A DNA stretch of 64,000 bases from Lepas anatifera (Eukaryota; Arthropoda; Thecostraca; Lepadidae). The position numbers and the translations under genes were made by a program. The stretch is taken from positions 62,001 through 126,000 of the forward strand of contig JAOTON010000771.1 in the NCBI GenBank assembly GCA_034440635.1, given 5' to 3'. This document shows, piece by piece, positions 13,361-23,887 of this stretch. The first letter of the stretch is position 1. Every line of letters begins with the position of its first letter. The notes under the pieces were generated by a model, which was not told the origin of the DNA, ran no database searches, and was given only the letters and a program-made list of their open reading frames with translations.

Positions 13361-13544
13361 GGGTCATTCCGCGTCAAATCGATCAAGAAAATCCCCAACT
13401 CCCTCTGATTTTTATGAAACTTGGTAATGCGTTTCCTCCATGTAGTACAACACCACATGCAAATTTCCAGGACCCAGTGACCTCTGGGGTCAGATCTAGA
13501 GGTCATCGAAGGTCACCAGTTGTTGCCAACTTGTCTTCAATTAA

Positions 13545-13546
<2 letters not shown>

Positions 13547-13599
<53 letters not shown>
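13547..13599. repeat. (TA)n microsatellite
   Basis: An uninterrupted TA run of about 52 bp lies in the subterminal part of the transposon. It has no counterpart near the right end. Confidence 0.95.
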
Positions 13600-13600
<1 letters not shown>

Positions 13601-16571
13601 CCCGTCTGAAAATAGATTGAGCAACACAATTTTGGAAAATCACTAACAAATAATTGGTCATTCTAAAGCTGTACAAAAATTTGACTTGACCTTTACCTGA
13701 CCCTTGACCTAGCCCGGCCAAATTAAAAAATAATAATTTTGACCCATTTTGCCTGCTTCAAATTTAGTGAAACTTTGTCACACAGATGGCTATACCACCG
13801 TGCAAGCATGCATAAAAAGAAAGGCGGAGACTAGAAAACTTTCTGAGATACAGGTAGTTAAACATGGTAGTGCAGTGTGGTGTGAAATTATTGGTACCAG
13901 GATGCTTTCAAACTTGCGTGAGACACAGTACACCCCAGATGTGGCCACAGTTTGCTGTTGTGATATGTCTCAATGGCGTTTGAGGAAACCTGAGACAGAT
14001 GTTAGACGAGACAGAGATGCGACCCTACTACTCGGTGGAGGGTGATCCGTCGATAGCGACGATGCCCGCTAGCGACAAAACACTGAGCTATTCGTTGCTG
14101 TGAGGCTTACTAGCGCAGATGTGTCTTCAGTGAGAACAGTTGAGCAGTTTTAAGAAGAAAAAACGCACCCACAGAGTTGACTGACTTCGATTCGCAGCCT
14201 GGAACTGAATAGTCTTGATTTCTTTGACCGGAAATGGGAAACTCATCTGGATACGAACGACGGAGTGACAGGTGGACAACATGTTCTGACCCGTTTCATC
14301 GACATGAGGGAAAAACTGTTAAAAAAGGGTGTAGGCCCGTGATTACGAAATGGGTGATTCAGTATCCTGACCTGGAGTTAAATGTGAACAAATATGTTTG
14401 CACATCTTGTCGATTGATGCTTTCCAAAGGTACGGTCCCAGGTCCATCAGTGGAGCCAGCGCAAATGCCACAAGAGCCTCTCTCAGAACCAGGACCTTCT
14501 GGGCTCCATAGTATGGTCGAAAGTACAGACTCTTCAACACCAGAAACTGAGAACTCCAGCGATGGAGTCATGAATTCGGATCAATCTGTTGAGGTCATAA
14601 ATCAATCGGCGCAGGCCCTAGGAGAAACGCCAATTCAGCAAAAGCGAATAAGAAGGTGGGGCATTCCAGGACAGATCGACCAAGGCTTGACACCACCATG
14701 TCTAGAAAAAATCTGAAACTTTGTCTCCGGGGTAGTTTTGGGCCAGAAACACGCCTGTGAGAATCTCAGCTCCCTCCGACCAACGGTGACCGAGTTATAG
14801 CCCGAGGCACTTTCGGGAGGTCACGTTGTAGACTCATCTTTGATGCTTCATAACTCAACAACGCATCACCTGATTAACAAGTTTTGTGTATCATTGAACT
14901 CGTCTTGAATTACAGTTTATTTTGAAAAAGAAAATGTTAAAATTTGAAAATTTTTTACTTTTAATTTATTTGACATTTTCCTTTTTTACCTAGCTTGACC
15001 TTTTCCCAGTTGAAATTGCCCTTTTAGACACCTCAAAAATGTTTCTTTATAAAATATCTTTCGATAGCAAAAAAAAATGCGTTCTTGCTATAAGTTCCGA
15101 ATATTTAGCACCTAAGGTAGGTATGTACACGGTTTTTGACCATTGCGGTAGTACAGCCTTATGTTTAACGCCGCAAATATAGCGATTGCTTTTGTAATCG
15201 GTCGCTGGAAATCATACTCCATTGTCTTTACGAAATTTTAATCGTACAAGTATCCGAATTTATGACAATTAACACGCGCCCACCCGAGGGGGTGGGCAAC
15301 CGGCCTCCTCAGGTTTCCACAGGTAGTAAAAAAAACACCTTCGCGCAGCGCCACCGTACTTCATGTACCTCTAACTCTAAATTTTTGCAGCTTCTGGCAA
15401 AATTTTAGGTCTGGGTCATACCAGGTCAGACCGCCAACCCAGGTCAAGAGACCTAACCTCAAACTTTGGGAGGTGCATAAATCATATCAAATTTAGCCTA
15501 TCGTGGTTAGAATCGCATTACATAGTAAGATCGCCTAGCAAGATAATTTTGCGTAGCAGGATTTCTATATCGATAACCGGGAGCAGGGCAAAGGTCATGA
15601 TCTTTCCATTATAAATGCATGGGGCGATTGGTAAATTTCGATAACTTGCGAGAATTGAGAATTGTCGAGAATTGCGATGGAGGTTGTATTTTTACATTGT
15701 CGTGTCTGACTTGCCACTGCAGTTTGATTAATATTCTTTTTACCATACAGACCTAAGCCTGGCTCTAGGTCAAAGCAGGTTAATTTTGACATTTGACTAG
15801 GCAATATTATAAGATACATAATCCGTTTGGGCTCAACAAGAGTGTTCCAATGGTGCTGAACTTTTATTTCTACGGCTCTTCTCTGTCACCTATTATGCCA
15901 CAAAATTTAGGTTTCCACTTAGTTCCCGTAAGAAATACTGTGACCTTGAGCAACCTCAAAGGCGACACGACCAAACGATTGTATGTAACATATTCGGTAA
16001 TGATTAAAACTGGCTATTTAGCGGCATCACTCCCAGTGCACTGTGTCATTATTTATCTGGGATTCTCGGATCCGTGTCAGCTATGAAATGATCACCTTGT
16101 AAAAATATCATGAGGCAACCTGTTCAAGCGACCAAGTCGAATGCGTTACAATTTCAGGACATTTTGTCGAATATATGAGCAGATTCAAATTACTTCTTGG
16201 GAATGAAAGCCTCTCAGACACGTTTGTTTACATTGCATGAATCCTCTCAAACACATGCTGTGCTGCACTGGATCAGCTTGCATCGATACTATTTTCCATC
16301 TCCGGGAACGATGTAATTGTGTGAGTTAGTGGTGCTCATAGGATAAGTTATACTTGTTTCAATTATTGATAAGGTCGCGACATCTTTGTAAATTTTTGTT
16401 TAAGGCTGAAAGGTTCATTATTAATAAGTTCATTTGCCCTCGTCTCCCTCGAAACAAGGAATCCCTTTTTATCACTTTTAATGGCTGCAGTTTTTCTGTT
16501 TATAAATATTGCCCAAGTTGTTGCCAGTTCAGTTTTTTTATACATTTTGTACAAGTTGTTCTCAGTTCGAT

Positions 16572-16893
16572 TGCTGGAGTCGGGGTCTCACTAGTCATCA
16601 ATGGACTTGTCACGGAGACCCCGACTCCACCATTCGAACGAGCAGCTCCCACAATGAAGGGTTGATTTTAGAAGCCAACGTTTAACGTCCCACACAGCAC
16701 AGGGACGGCCGCCCCGCTCAGGTCACCCTCTCACCAGTCAGTTGCCAGCCGACCTGTACGTCGGGTAAGCTATTGAGCGCCGGAGCGTCTCAGCGGAACC
16801 GATCCCAAGCCTGGACATGCACTGCCACTGCATGCTTCTGAGCCGCGGGCCGGAGCCCAACGCTCTACCAACTGAGCTACCGGGGCGGCAAGG
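16572..16893 (-). mobile_element. tRNA-derived SINE, copy 1
   Basis: On the minus strand the head reads CCCCGGTAGCTCAGTTGGTA, with an A box (TAGCTCAGTTGG, 16,868-16,879) and a B-box-like GGATCGGTTCC (16,795-16,805), internal RNA polymerase III promoter signals. The A-to-B spacing is wider than in a true tRNA. The far end contains an inverted repeat, GGAGTCGGGGTCTC...GAGACCCCGACTCC, that can form a hairpin. The same roughly 310-bp unit recurs at 58,262-58,553. Confidence 0.8.
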
Positions 16894-16907
16894 AGGCGGT
16901 TTTAGGA

Positions 16908-17100
16908 GTAGGTGTCTCACTAGAGTCATCAAGGGACTTTTTACGGAGACCCTGACCTCACCACCCAAACGAGCAACTCCCACGATAAAGTGTTAATCAA
17001 GGAAACAAAGTTGAAAGTCCCACAAGGCATAACGACGACCGTCTACCTCAGGTCACCCCCTCACCACTGAGTTGCCTGCTGGCCTTCAGCATTTACGGTA
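16908..17100 (-). mobile_element. Same SINE family, headless copy
   Basis: It matches the non-tRNA part of copy 1 (GGAGTAGGTGTCTCACTAG...ACGGAGACC, CACCACTGAGTTGCC) but stops before the tRNA-like head. It lies directly next to copy 1 in the same orientation. Confidence 0.7.
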
Positions 17101-18714
17101 CCTACCACCTCCCAGTTGACCTAAATTATTTTTCCAGAAGTTGCAAAATGTTGTGTTAGAGGTAGATGGAGTACGGTGGCGCTGCGCGAAGGTATTTTTT
17201 TACTACCTGTAGAGACCTGAGGAGGCCGGTTGCCCACCCGCTCGGGTGGGCGCGTGTTAATTTTCATAAATTCGAAAACTTGTACGATTAAAATTTCGTA
17301 AAGACAATGGAGTATGATTTCCAGCGACCGATTACAAAAGCAATCGCTATATTTGCGGCGTTAAACATAAGGCTGTACTACCGCAATGGTCAAAAACCGT
17401 GTACATACCTACCTTAGGTGCTAAATATTCGGAACTTGTAGCAAGAACGCATTTTTTTTATTTTTGCTATCGAAAGATATTTTATGAAGAAACATTTTTG
17501 TGGTGTCTAAAAGGGCAATTTCAACTGGGAAAAGGTCAAGCTAGGTCAAAAAGGAAAAGGTCAAACAAATTAAAAGTCAAAAATTTTCAAATTTTAACAT
17601 TTTCTTTTTCAAAACAAACTATAATTCAAGACGAGTTCAATGATGTACAAAACTTGTTAATCAGGTGATGCGTTGTTGAGTTATGAAGCATCAAACATGA
17701 GTCTACAACGTGACCTCCCGAAAATGCCTCGGGCTATAACTCGGTCACCGTTGGTCGGAGGGGGCTAAGATTCTCACAGGCGTGTTTCTGGCCCAAAACT
17801 ACCCCGGAGACAATGTTTCAGATTTTTTCTAGACATGGTGGTGTCAAATTGAAATATTTTTGGTCGTTTTGTCCTGGAATGCCCCAGGTCTAAGAAGTAC
17901 AGAAAGACGAAATTATAAAAAATCGGACTTCTCCCCATAGGAAAATTGAGTGGATCGATCCAGAGGCAGCATTTTGCATTCCTCAACCACAGGAAGAGAA
18001 AGCAAAAAAATTTGATGATATGATGAACCAACTTCGTCAGAAATTCAAAGACTCGACCAAACCCAGTGACAAAATAAGAGTGATGACAATGGTGCCAAGA
18101 ACTTGGACTATTCGGAAGATTGCAAAGGAGTTTAGCACACCTTATCATCTAGCAAGATGTGCCAAGCATCTGCAGGAAACGTCGGGCTGCCTATCAGAAA
18201 CAAATCCGAAACCTAGAAAAAGTGTTAAGCCCCGACACGGCCAAGCTAGTCAAGTATTTTTATAGGGATGGCGACAAAGTCGTGAGATGCCTGGAAGCAA
18301 AGACTTCGTCACTATCCAAAACAAAGAAACAGCGAAACGGGAGAAAAGAAAGAAACGTCTCGTTCTGTGTAACCTCAAAGAGGCTTACCGATGTTTCAAA
18401 GACGCTCATCCAGAGCAAAATATTGGTTTTACCAAGTTTGCGGAACTTCGTTCGAAAGAGTGTATTTTGGCAGGAGCCAGCGGCACCTATTCAGTATGTG
18501 TTTGTGTGATTCACGAAAATGTGAGGTTAATGATGGCTGGTGGAAAAGTGTACAGCTTGAGTGTTAATGGAACTCAGTTGAAAACATTGGACCACTGTCT
18601 GGCACAAATCCAGTGCAATCCTCCCTCCCCTCACTACAATGTAAGGAGCGCAAGTGTGAACAGTGCCCCAAAGCAGCGAAATTCGGCGAACAGCTGCTGG
18701 CCGACTATGACAAC

Positions 18715-20161
18715 CAGGGTTGGCAGCAGCCGGCAGAAAGTGGTTTAAACCGGCTGGCATAAACCCGGTGGCAAAAAGTGGCAAACACTATGAAATACTA
18801 AATATAACTGATATTCGCGTTGGATGTGAATGTAAAGGCATCTTCTGGGGTGAAAACGTATATTACTGTGTATTGGGAGGCTTCAGCACTCTCTTCTTCC
18901 ATTTCACCACACGACTTCAATAATCTGTTCAAACCGAATGGTCTTTTATGGCTGGAACCAATCATTGGCAGATCCAGGGTGGGGGGGAGACAAGTAGCTA
19001 TTCGAAGAGACAGTAGCCCACCCAAGGGGAGAGGCAGACGCAGGCACCTATGGAGGGCAGAAATGAGCCTGATCTGGCTTTTAGTACCAGTTCTACTCTC
19101 ACCTTGCTGTCCCTGCCCCTAACCGTGCCGCCCCTGCGTTGCAGCATTCGCCCAATATGTGATTCAAGCCGCCCCTGTTCCGAAACTGCCGCCTCTTCAC
19201 CAGGGAAAGAAATCCTGCGCGTGACATGCCGCCCCCATTAGCCTGCGCCCCCCAAACGAAAATCCTGGGTGTGCGCCTGCCAAGATATAAATGTATGGTA
19301 TAACCGACCACTGGGGGTCCAAGCCACTAGTTTTGAGAGTTTATGATCAGAAGAGACGAACAAAGTAGCTCGAGGAGACATGTTTAAAAAAGGTGAATGT
19401 TTTAACCAGAACAGGTCAGTGATCTTCACTTGATAAGTATAGCTTACAGAAGCTCAAAAGTACTGCTTATAATGAAGTTTCCATGTATTCAGGCTGAAAT
19501 AATGTCCTTCGCCGTGAAAGATCCAGTACACCAGCCACTCGGACGGGCTTGGGAATCCCCAGCTTGTGCCTTTTCCAATGTTCGCCACTGTTTGGCGTTG
19601 AAGAAGACTCAAAATTGTCACCAAATACGACACGTAAAATAATAACGATCTTTGCAGTAATATGTCGTGCACCTAAAAGGCGCTTACATAACACCGATAG
19701 AGAACTGCATCGGCGACCCCAACGCATGGGTTGGATTCTTACTGAGCTCGAGCGGCTTGACTTTCTAGTCAGGAAAACCGTCTTATTTCATCTAGACTAC
19801 CACCAGGCATCAGAATTAGCCCCTGTTTGATTCAGCTGATAATATTATCGAGGGTTAAAATTGAACTGATAAAATGTGGATAGCATGCGATCCTATCTGC
19901 GTTTGCTGCACTAAGGCTTAAGACTAAGACTAGAAAATATATAATGTTAAATAAGATGATCAGAATACCGGAAATACAGTGTAATTATCGGCATGATATT
20001 GGTAACAACTATTGGAAAACGCTTTAAGTTCAGTTTTCATAAATAATGACAAATTTGGCCTCACCGAGTTTTTGCCACTTTCTGCCACTTTTTGCCGGTT
20101 TAAACCGGTAAAACCGGCCGGCGGCAGAAACTCCTCTCAACTGGCAAAAATGCCAACCCTG
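18715..20161. mobile_element. 1.45-kb non-autonomous hAT element inside the transposase gene
   Basis: Tips CAGGGTTGGCA at both ends (inverted) are flanked by a perfect 8-bp duplication ATGACAAC (18,707-18,714 and 20,162-20,169), the hAT signature. Subterminal GTTTAAACCGG and AAAGTGGCA words recur in both orientations. Excising it with one duplication rejoins the transposase frame exactly (ADYDN then SEIHTIECRKW). No transposase is seen inside. A smaller pair of GGCAGATCCAGG / CCTGGGTGTGCGCCTGCC tips at about 18,967-19,282 hints at a further nested fragment. Confidence 0.9.
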
Positions 20162-22594
20162 ATGACAACAGTGAAATACACACTATAGAGTGTCGGAAAT
20201 GGACAAGTACTGATAGGTCGGCATTAGAAGTGGTGAAACAATCAAGTGAAGATTTTGTGCAATCGTTTTGTGAGCACTTGGAAGCGCTCGTAAAACACGA
20301 TATTGTCGCTCGTGTTCAGAGAAACTTTCTCAAAGATCTCAAAGAGAAGCTATTGCCGGGGCAAGTGATTGTGATCGGAGATTTTGCAGAGAACTATGCG
20401 ATGGTAGCCCAGGATGAGATCCAATCACACCACTCGAAGAAGGCTCAAGCCACCGTACATCCATTTCTATACTACTGGCGCAGTCACTCTGGAGAAATTC
20501 AGCACGAATCTTATTCCGCGATTCCTGACTGTTTGACCCATAATACTGCTGCAGTGCCTCTGTTCCAACAAAAGCTAATCGATTTTCTGGAACGTAAAAT
20601 TGGGAAGCGTTCAGAAAATATATTTCATTTTTCAGATGGCGCTGCTTCACAACATAAGAATTGTAAAAAGTTCGTAAATGTAGCGCACCATGTTTCAGAT
20701 TTTGGCATAGATGCTGAGTGGCATTTTTTTGCCACTGCCCACGGAAAGGGTCCGTGTGATGGGGTGGGAGGGCCAACAAAGTGGCTTGCTAAACGAGCAA
20801 GCTTACATACGCACACCATAGAAACTCCGGAACAATTTTATTATTTCTTAAGATTCATTAATCGACCACGTTTGTCGAGTACTTTCCTGAAAATATGATA
20901 TTAGAGGAACGCAATGTGCTGAATTACAGGTTTGCTGCTGCCCGCACTGTACCAGGAACGAGAAGTGTGCATTGTGTTTGCTCTTCACTGCGTGAGGGTT
21001 ATGTGTTTGTCAAGCTATATTCAAGCAGTGGGACAGGTAGGGAGGTACGCGTGACGAACAACATATGATGACCCAGTGAGTACAAGGGTAGTCATTATAT
21101 TATGTCGGTTGATCTTACTTTGAAAATTATAAACGCGCACTTGTGATTCGTATTTGTAATGATGGAATTTGACGTCACATGACATGAAATAATCAAAACT
21201 GATTTCAAAGTCGAAAACTGAATAGGGCTCATAAACTCACACATGTTCCATTCCATCATTTAGTACTGCTCCCGTGTTTCTGGGCTAAGCCCTAACATTC
21301 TGTTCGAACTTCGAATCAGAAACCCGCCAGAATTATCTATGTGGTCAATTCCGCAAGTTTTTTTATATTTTAATCAATAATTTGAGACTCAATCGGGTAA
21401 GAACTTGTATTTTAACGGCATTGTTTTCATTGTATCACTGCGTTGGACACCGGGATTCCAATAATATCCCAGGACTTGCTCTAGAATGAATAAATAGGAA
21501 GCTAAAAGCTGACATGTTCGATTTCTCCTTTATCATATTAATTTGTTTGGCTTTCTGAGACCTCAAGATTGACATGATGTTAAAGCAGGCATTGCAGGCC
21601 CATCGTTATTTTCAGAAGTCATGGGACACCAGTAGTTGTTTTCCATGCGCTTCATTTATATATGCCGGGTTCAGTTGGGGTTTTAACCCCACGTACTCTG
21701 CGTGAAATTCTCAAACCCACAATCGTGCACTGGTTAAAAACTGTTCAAGGAAGATATTTTCCGAATGATTCGGAATATTCTTATCCAAAATCGCACAAAA
21801 CATATGTTATCGTATATCACATATGAATTGCCCCGGGGAATAACTGTTCTGCAGAACACTACCAACTTCAAATATCGATATTTTAGAATTTTTACAAGTC
21901 TCCGCCTTTCTTTTTTGCACACATGTAGTTAATGGCTAAGTAAGTCACATGTCAAGATTTCAAGCCATTTGAAACAGGAAAATTTAGTAAAAACGCATTT
22001 ATAAAATTTGACCTAGTCAGGTCAAAGGTCAAATATGGGTCACGTCCAATTTGAGTTCAGTTTCAGAATGGTGAAGCATTTGACTGGCATTGGTAACAAT
22101 TTGGTCAATAAAACTTTGTTAACACCAGAATTATCTGTGTTTGATTTAAGCCAAGTCGGCGAAAACGCATGACCTTTGATGACCTCTAGATCTGACCTCA
22201 AGCCCTGCTCCAGACTGAAATTTCATGTGTGACGCTTTTTCATATGGTACTGCAAGTGCACCAATTTTCATCAAATTCTGAGGGGGTCGGGTACGAAAAT
22301 GCCATTTTTTGATCGATTTGACGCGGAATGAGCCATATACAAAATCATGATGTATGGTTAAGTCGCATATCTGAGGGTATCATTATGCAGTGCGTAACAC
22401 GGGGTAGAAGTCTGGCGCAATCAGCCGAACCATACTGCACATATCACAGGCTCATTTTTGCCTTACAACGATTCAAAACGATTATCTTGGAAAAAAACAC
22501 TCCGCGTAATTTGCTAACGAGTCACAGATGCTTCATCTGTTTCGAAGGACAATACAATGACTTCTCAGCGCAATGACTGGTCATTTTAGCACCT

Positions 22595-22985
22595 TCATAT
22601 CATGCTGCGTGTGGCACAGTAGATTTTTCCCAGGCTTGTGCCGAACAGGCACGGGTAGCGCAGCAGCATGTGTGTCAGGGTGCCCACTTCTTCCCTGCAC
22701 TTCAGGCAGAGGGTCATGAAGCACGCCTCACTGCAGCACTGGGAGCAGGTAGGTGTCAGCCGGTGCCCCATCCAGTCGAGTTGCTGCTCAGAGCCTGTCC
22801 AGTGCCCGGCTTGGAGCTGGCGCACCGTGATCGCAGCGTCACGATCGTACCGACCCATGGATGGCGGCGCGTGATCCCGCATGCTACTTCGGTGCCAGCC
22901 ATTAGGCCAGTGTTGTTTCCTGGACCTGGAAACGGTTATCGCACGAAGTCTTGGGGCGGCCCCGTCGTCATCTTGTGGTAGTTGA
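22595..22985 (-). pseudogene. C-terminal fragment of a non-LTR retrotransposon ORF2
   Basis: The minus-strand reading TVRQLQAGHW...WMGHRLTPTCSQC...CREEVGTLTHMLLRYPCL has the layout (Q-R-GH, then a C-C...H...CP zinc-type ending) seen at the C-terminal end of many non-LTR reverse transcriptases. No reverse transcriptase core is present upstream. It is a truncated, inactive copy. Confidence 0.6.
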
Positions 22986-22989
22986 TAAA

Positions 22990-23880
22990 TTCTGGTTCTA
23001 TATTATTCTATTACCAATTACTCATACACACACTTACAATAGACCTTCATGTAAATGCGACAAGATGCTGGTGCGCCCTTCGGAGGGACCACTACGCGGC
23101 AACCCCATAACAAGCAACCACCGCTGATTTAAGGGCGTTGAGTTCAGGCTGGAACAGAGGAGTCGGAAGGAGGGCAGTCCTCCCGCGTCTCGCCCGACAG
23201 GAGCACGACTGCCGGCCATCCTTCACCACGGGGAACTCCCGCCTCCGCCGAGTCGTTCCATCACAAATGGCGATGGCCAGCGCCGAGCAGCAGTGCAGCG
23301 ATAGCGTCCTGAAGAGCGCCCTGGCATATCCACTGATTGCTCCTTCGTGACAGTCGTCTACTTGAGACAATTTCCCTGAAACAAAATTTGTGTTAGCAAT
23401 TGATAGATCGTGTCATTGGGATAAGAACTATACATAGCGTGTATTTCTTAACAAGCGAGTTAAAAGGAGTCTGAGCCACCTTCGCTTTGAACAGGGGGTG
23501 GGGAGGACAGATACCCGAAGATCTCGAAAACCGTGCTAATTGGTGAAAAGTGATGAAAAGAGATCACTATAGATGCCTTTACTTAAGCGCTAAATAAATC
23601 ATTTGTAGATTTTTATCAGCTAAAACTCTAAATCACCAGGGGCCAAAACATATCACCATAGGAATTTAAGGGAAATGAAGGTTTTTGTCACGGCATCTAA
23701 CGTACAAAAGTCAAAATAAAACTATTTATACACTTGGAAGCTTCTCAGCAAGCCACATCGAACGATATGTAGTATGATCTAGATAGGTGAAATCTGGGTC
23801 AACACAGGATGAAAATGGGTCACAACGCATGTCATTAGAACCGCAGAAATAAGACAAACCCAGAAACCATACACATTGTA
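22990..23880. other. Unannotated stretch
   Basis: Open frames on both strands at 23,034-23,370 overlap each other and match nothing I recognise. The rest is AT-rich and featureless. Confidence 0.35.
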
Positions 23881-23887
23881 AAGGTAC

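Larger units (their letters stand above)
15273..17256. mobile_element. Probable TTAA MITE at the centre of the fold-back
   Basis: TTAA at 15,269-15,272 is followed by CACGCGCCCACCCGAGGG. The mirror GGGCGCGTG ends at 17,256, followed by TTAA. The tips match the other TTAA MITEs here (CACGCGCCCCGC). The flanking fold-back arms continue the palindrome on both sides, so the TTAA pair lies exactly at its centre. Alternatively the whole 3.2 kb is a single fold-back unit. Confidence 0.5.
14658..17885. mobile_element. 3.2-kb fold-back transposon inside the transposase gene
   Basis: Inverted arms of about 755-775 bp (14,658-15,412 and 17,112-17,885) begin GGGGCATTCCAGGACA and are flanked by a perfect 4-bp duplication AGGT (14,654-14,657 and 17,886-17,889). 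Removing the element and one AGGT rejoins the two sides of the transposase reading. The tip resembles that of the host transposon (GGGTCATTCC), and both use 4-bp duplications, so it may be a non-autonomous relative. The interior carries a probable TTAA MITE and SINE copies. Confidence 0.85.
14234..21068 (+). pseudogene. Transposase pseudogene, interrupted by two transposons
   Basis: Three collinear plus-strand segments form one decayed protein. 14,234-14,653 has an N-terminal Cys-rich part (CSDPFHRH, CTSCR). 17,890-18,714 contains NIGFTKFAELR, ECILAGASGTYSVCVCVIHE and a C-rich CKERKCEQCPK block. 20,170-21,068 contains VIVIGDFAENY, FSDGAASQHKNCKKFV and EWHFFATAHGKGPCDGVGG. I recognise these as motifs of an animal transposase-like family. 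GDFAEN and FSDGAASQ supply candidate catalytic Asp residues of an RNase H-type (DDE) fold. Frameshifts occur near 17,920, 18,190, 18,285 and 20,870, and both insertions break the frame, so it cannot make active enzyme. A further frame at 13,749-14,045 upstream is of unknown meaning. Confidence 0.8.
13361..22334 (+). mobile_element. Cut-and-paste DNA transposon with decayed transposase and two nested insertions
   Basis: Termini GGGTCATTCCGCGTCAAATC (13,361) and reversed GGCTCATTCCGCGTCAAA (ending 22,334) are flanked by ATAT on both sides, consistent with a 4-bp TSD. Subterminal regions also match (GATCTAGAGGTCATC near 13,495 and near 22,185). After subtracting the nested insertions (14,658-17,885 and 18,715-20,161 with their duplications) the element is about 4.3 kb. 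It carries one transposase reading on the plus strand. I cannot assign it to a named superfamily with certainty. Confidence 0.8.

Noticed and set aside
16795..16893. A tRNA gene on the minus strand
   Set aside because: The A and B boxes are too far apart, no cloverleaf can be drawn, and the sequence continues into a 310-bp unit repeated elsewhere, so it is a SINE head.
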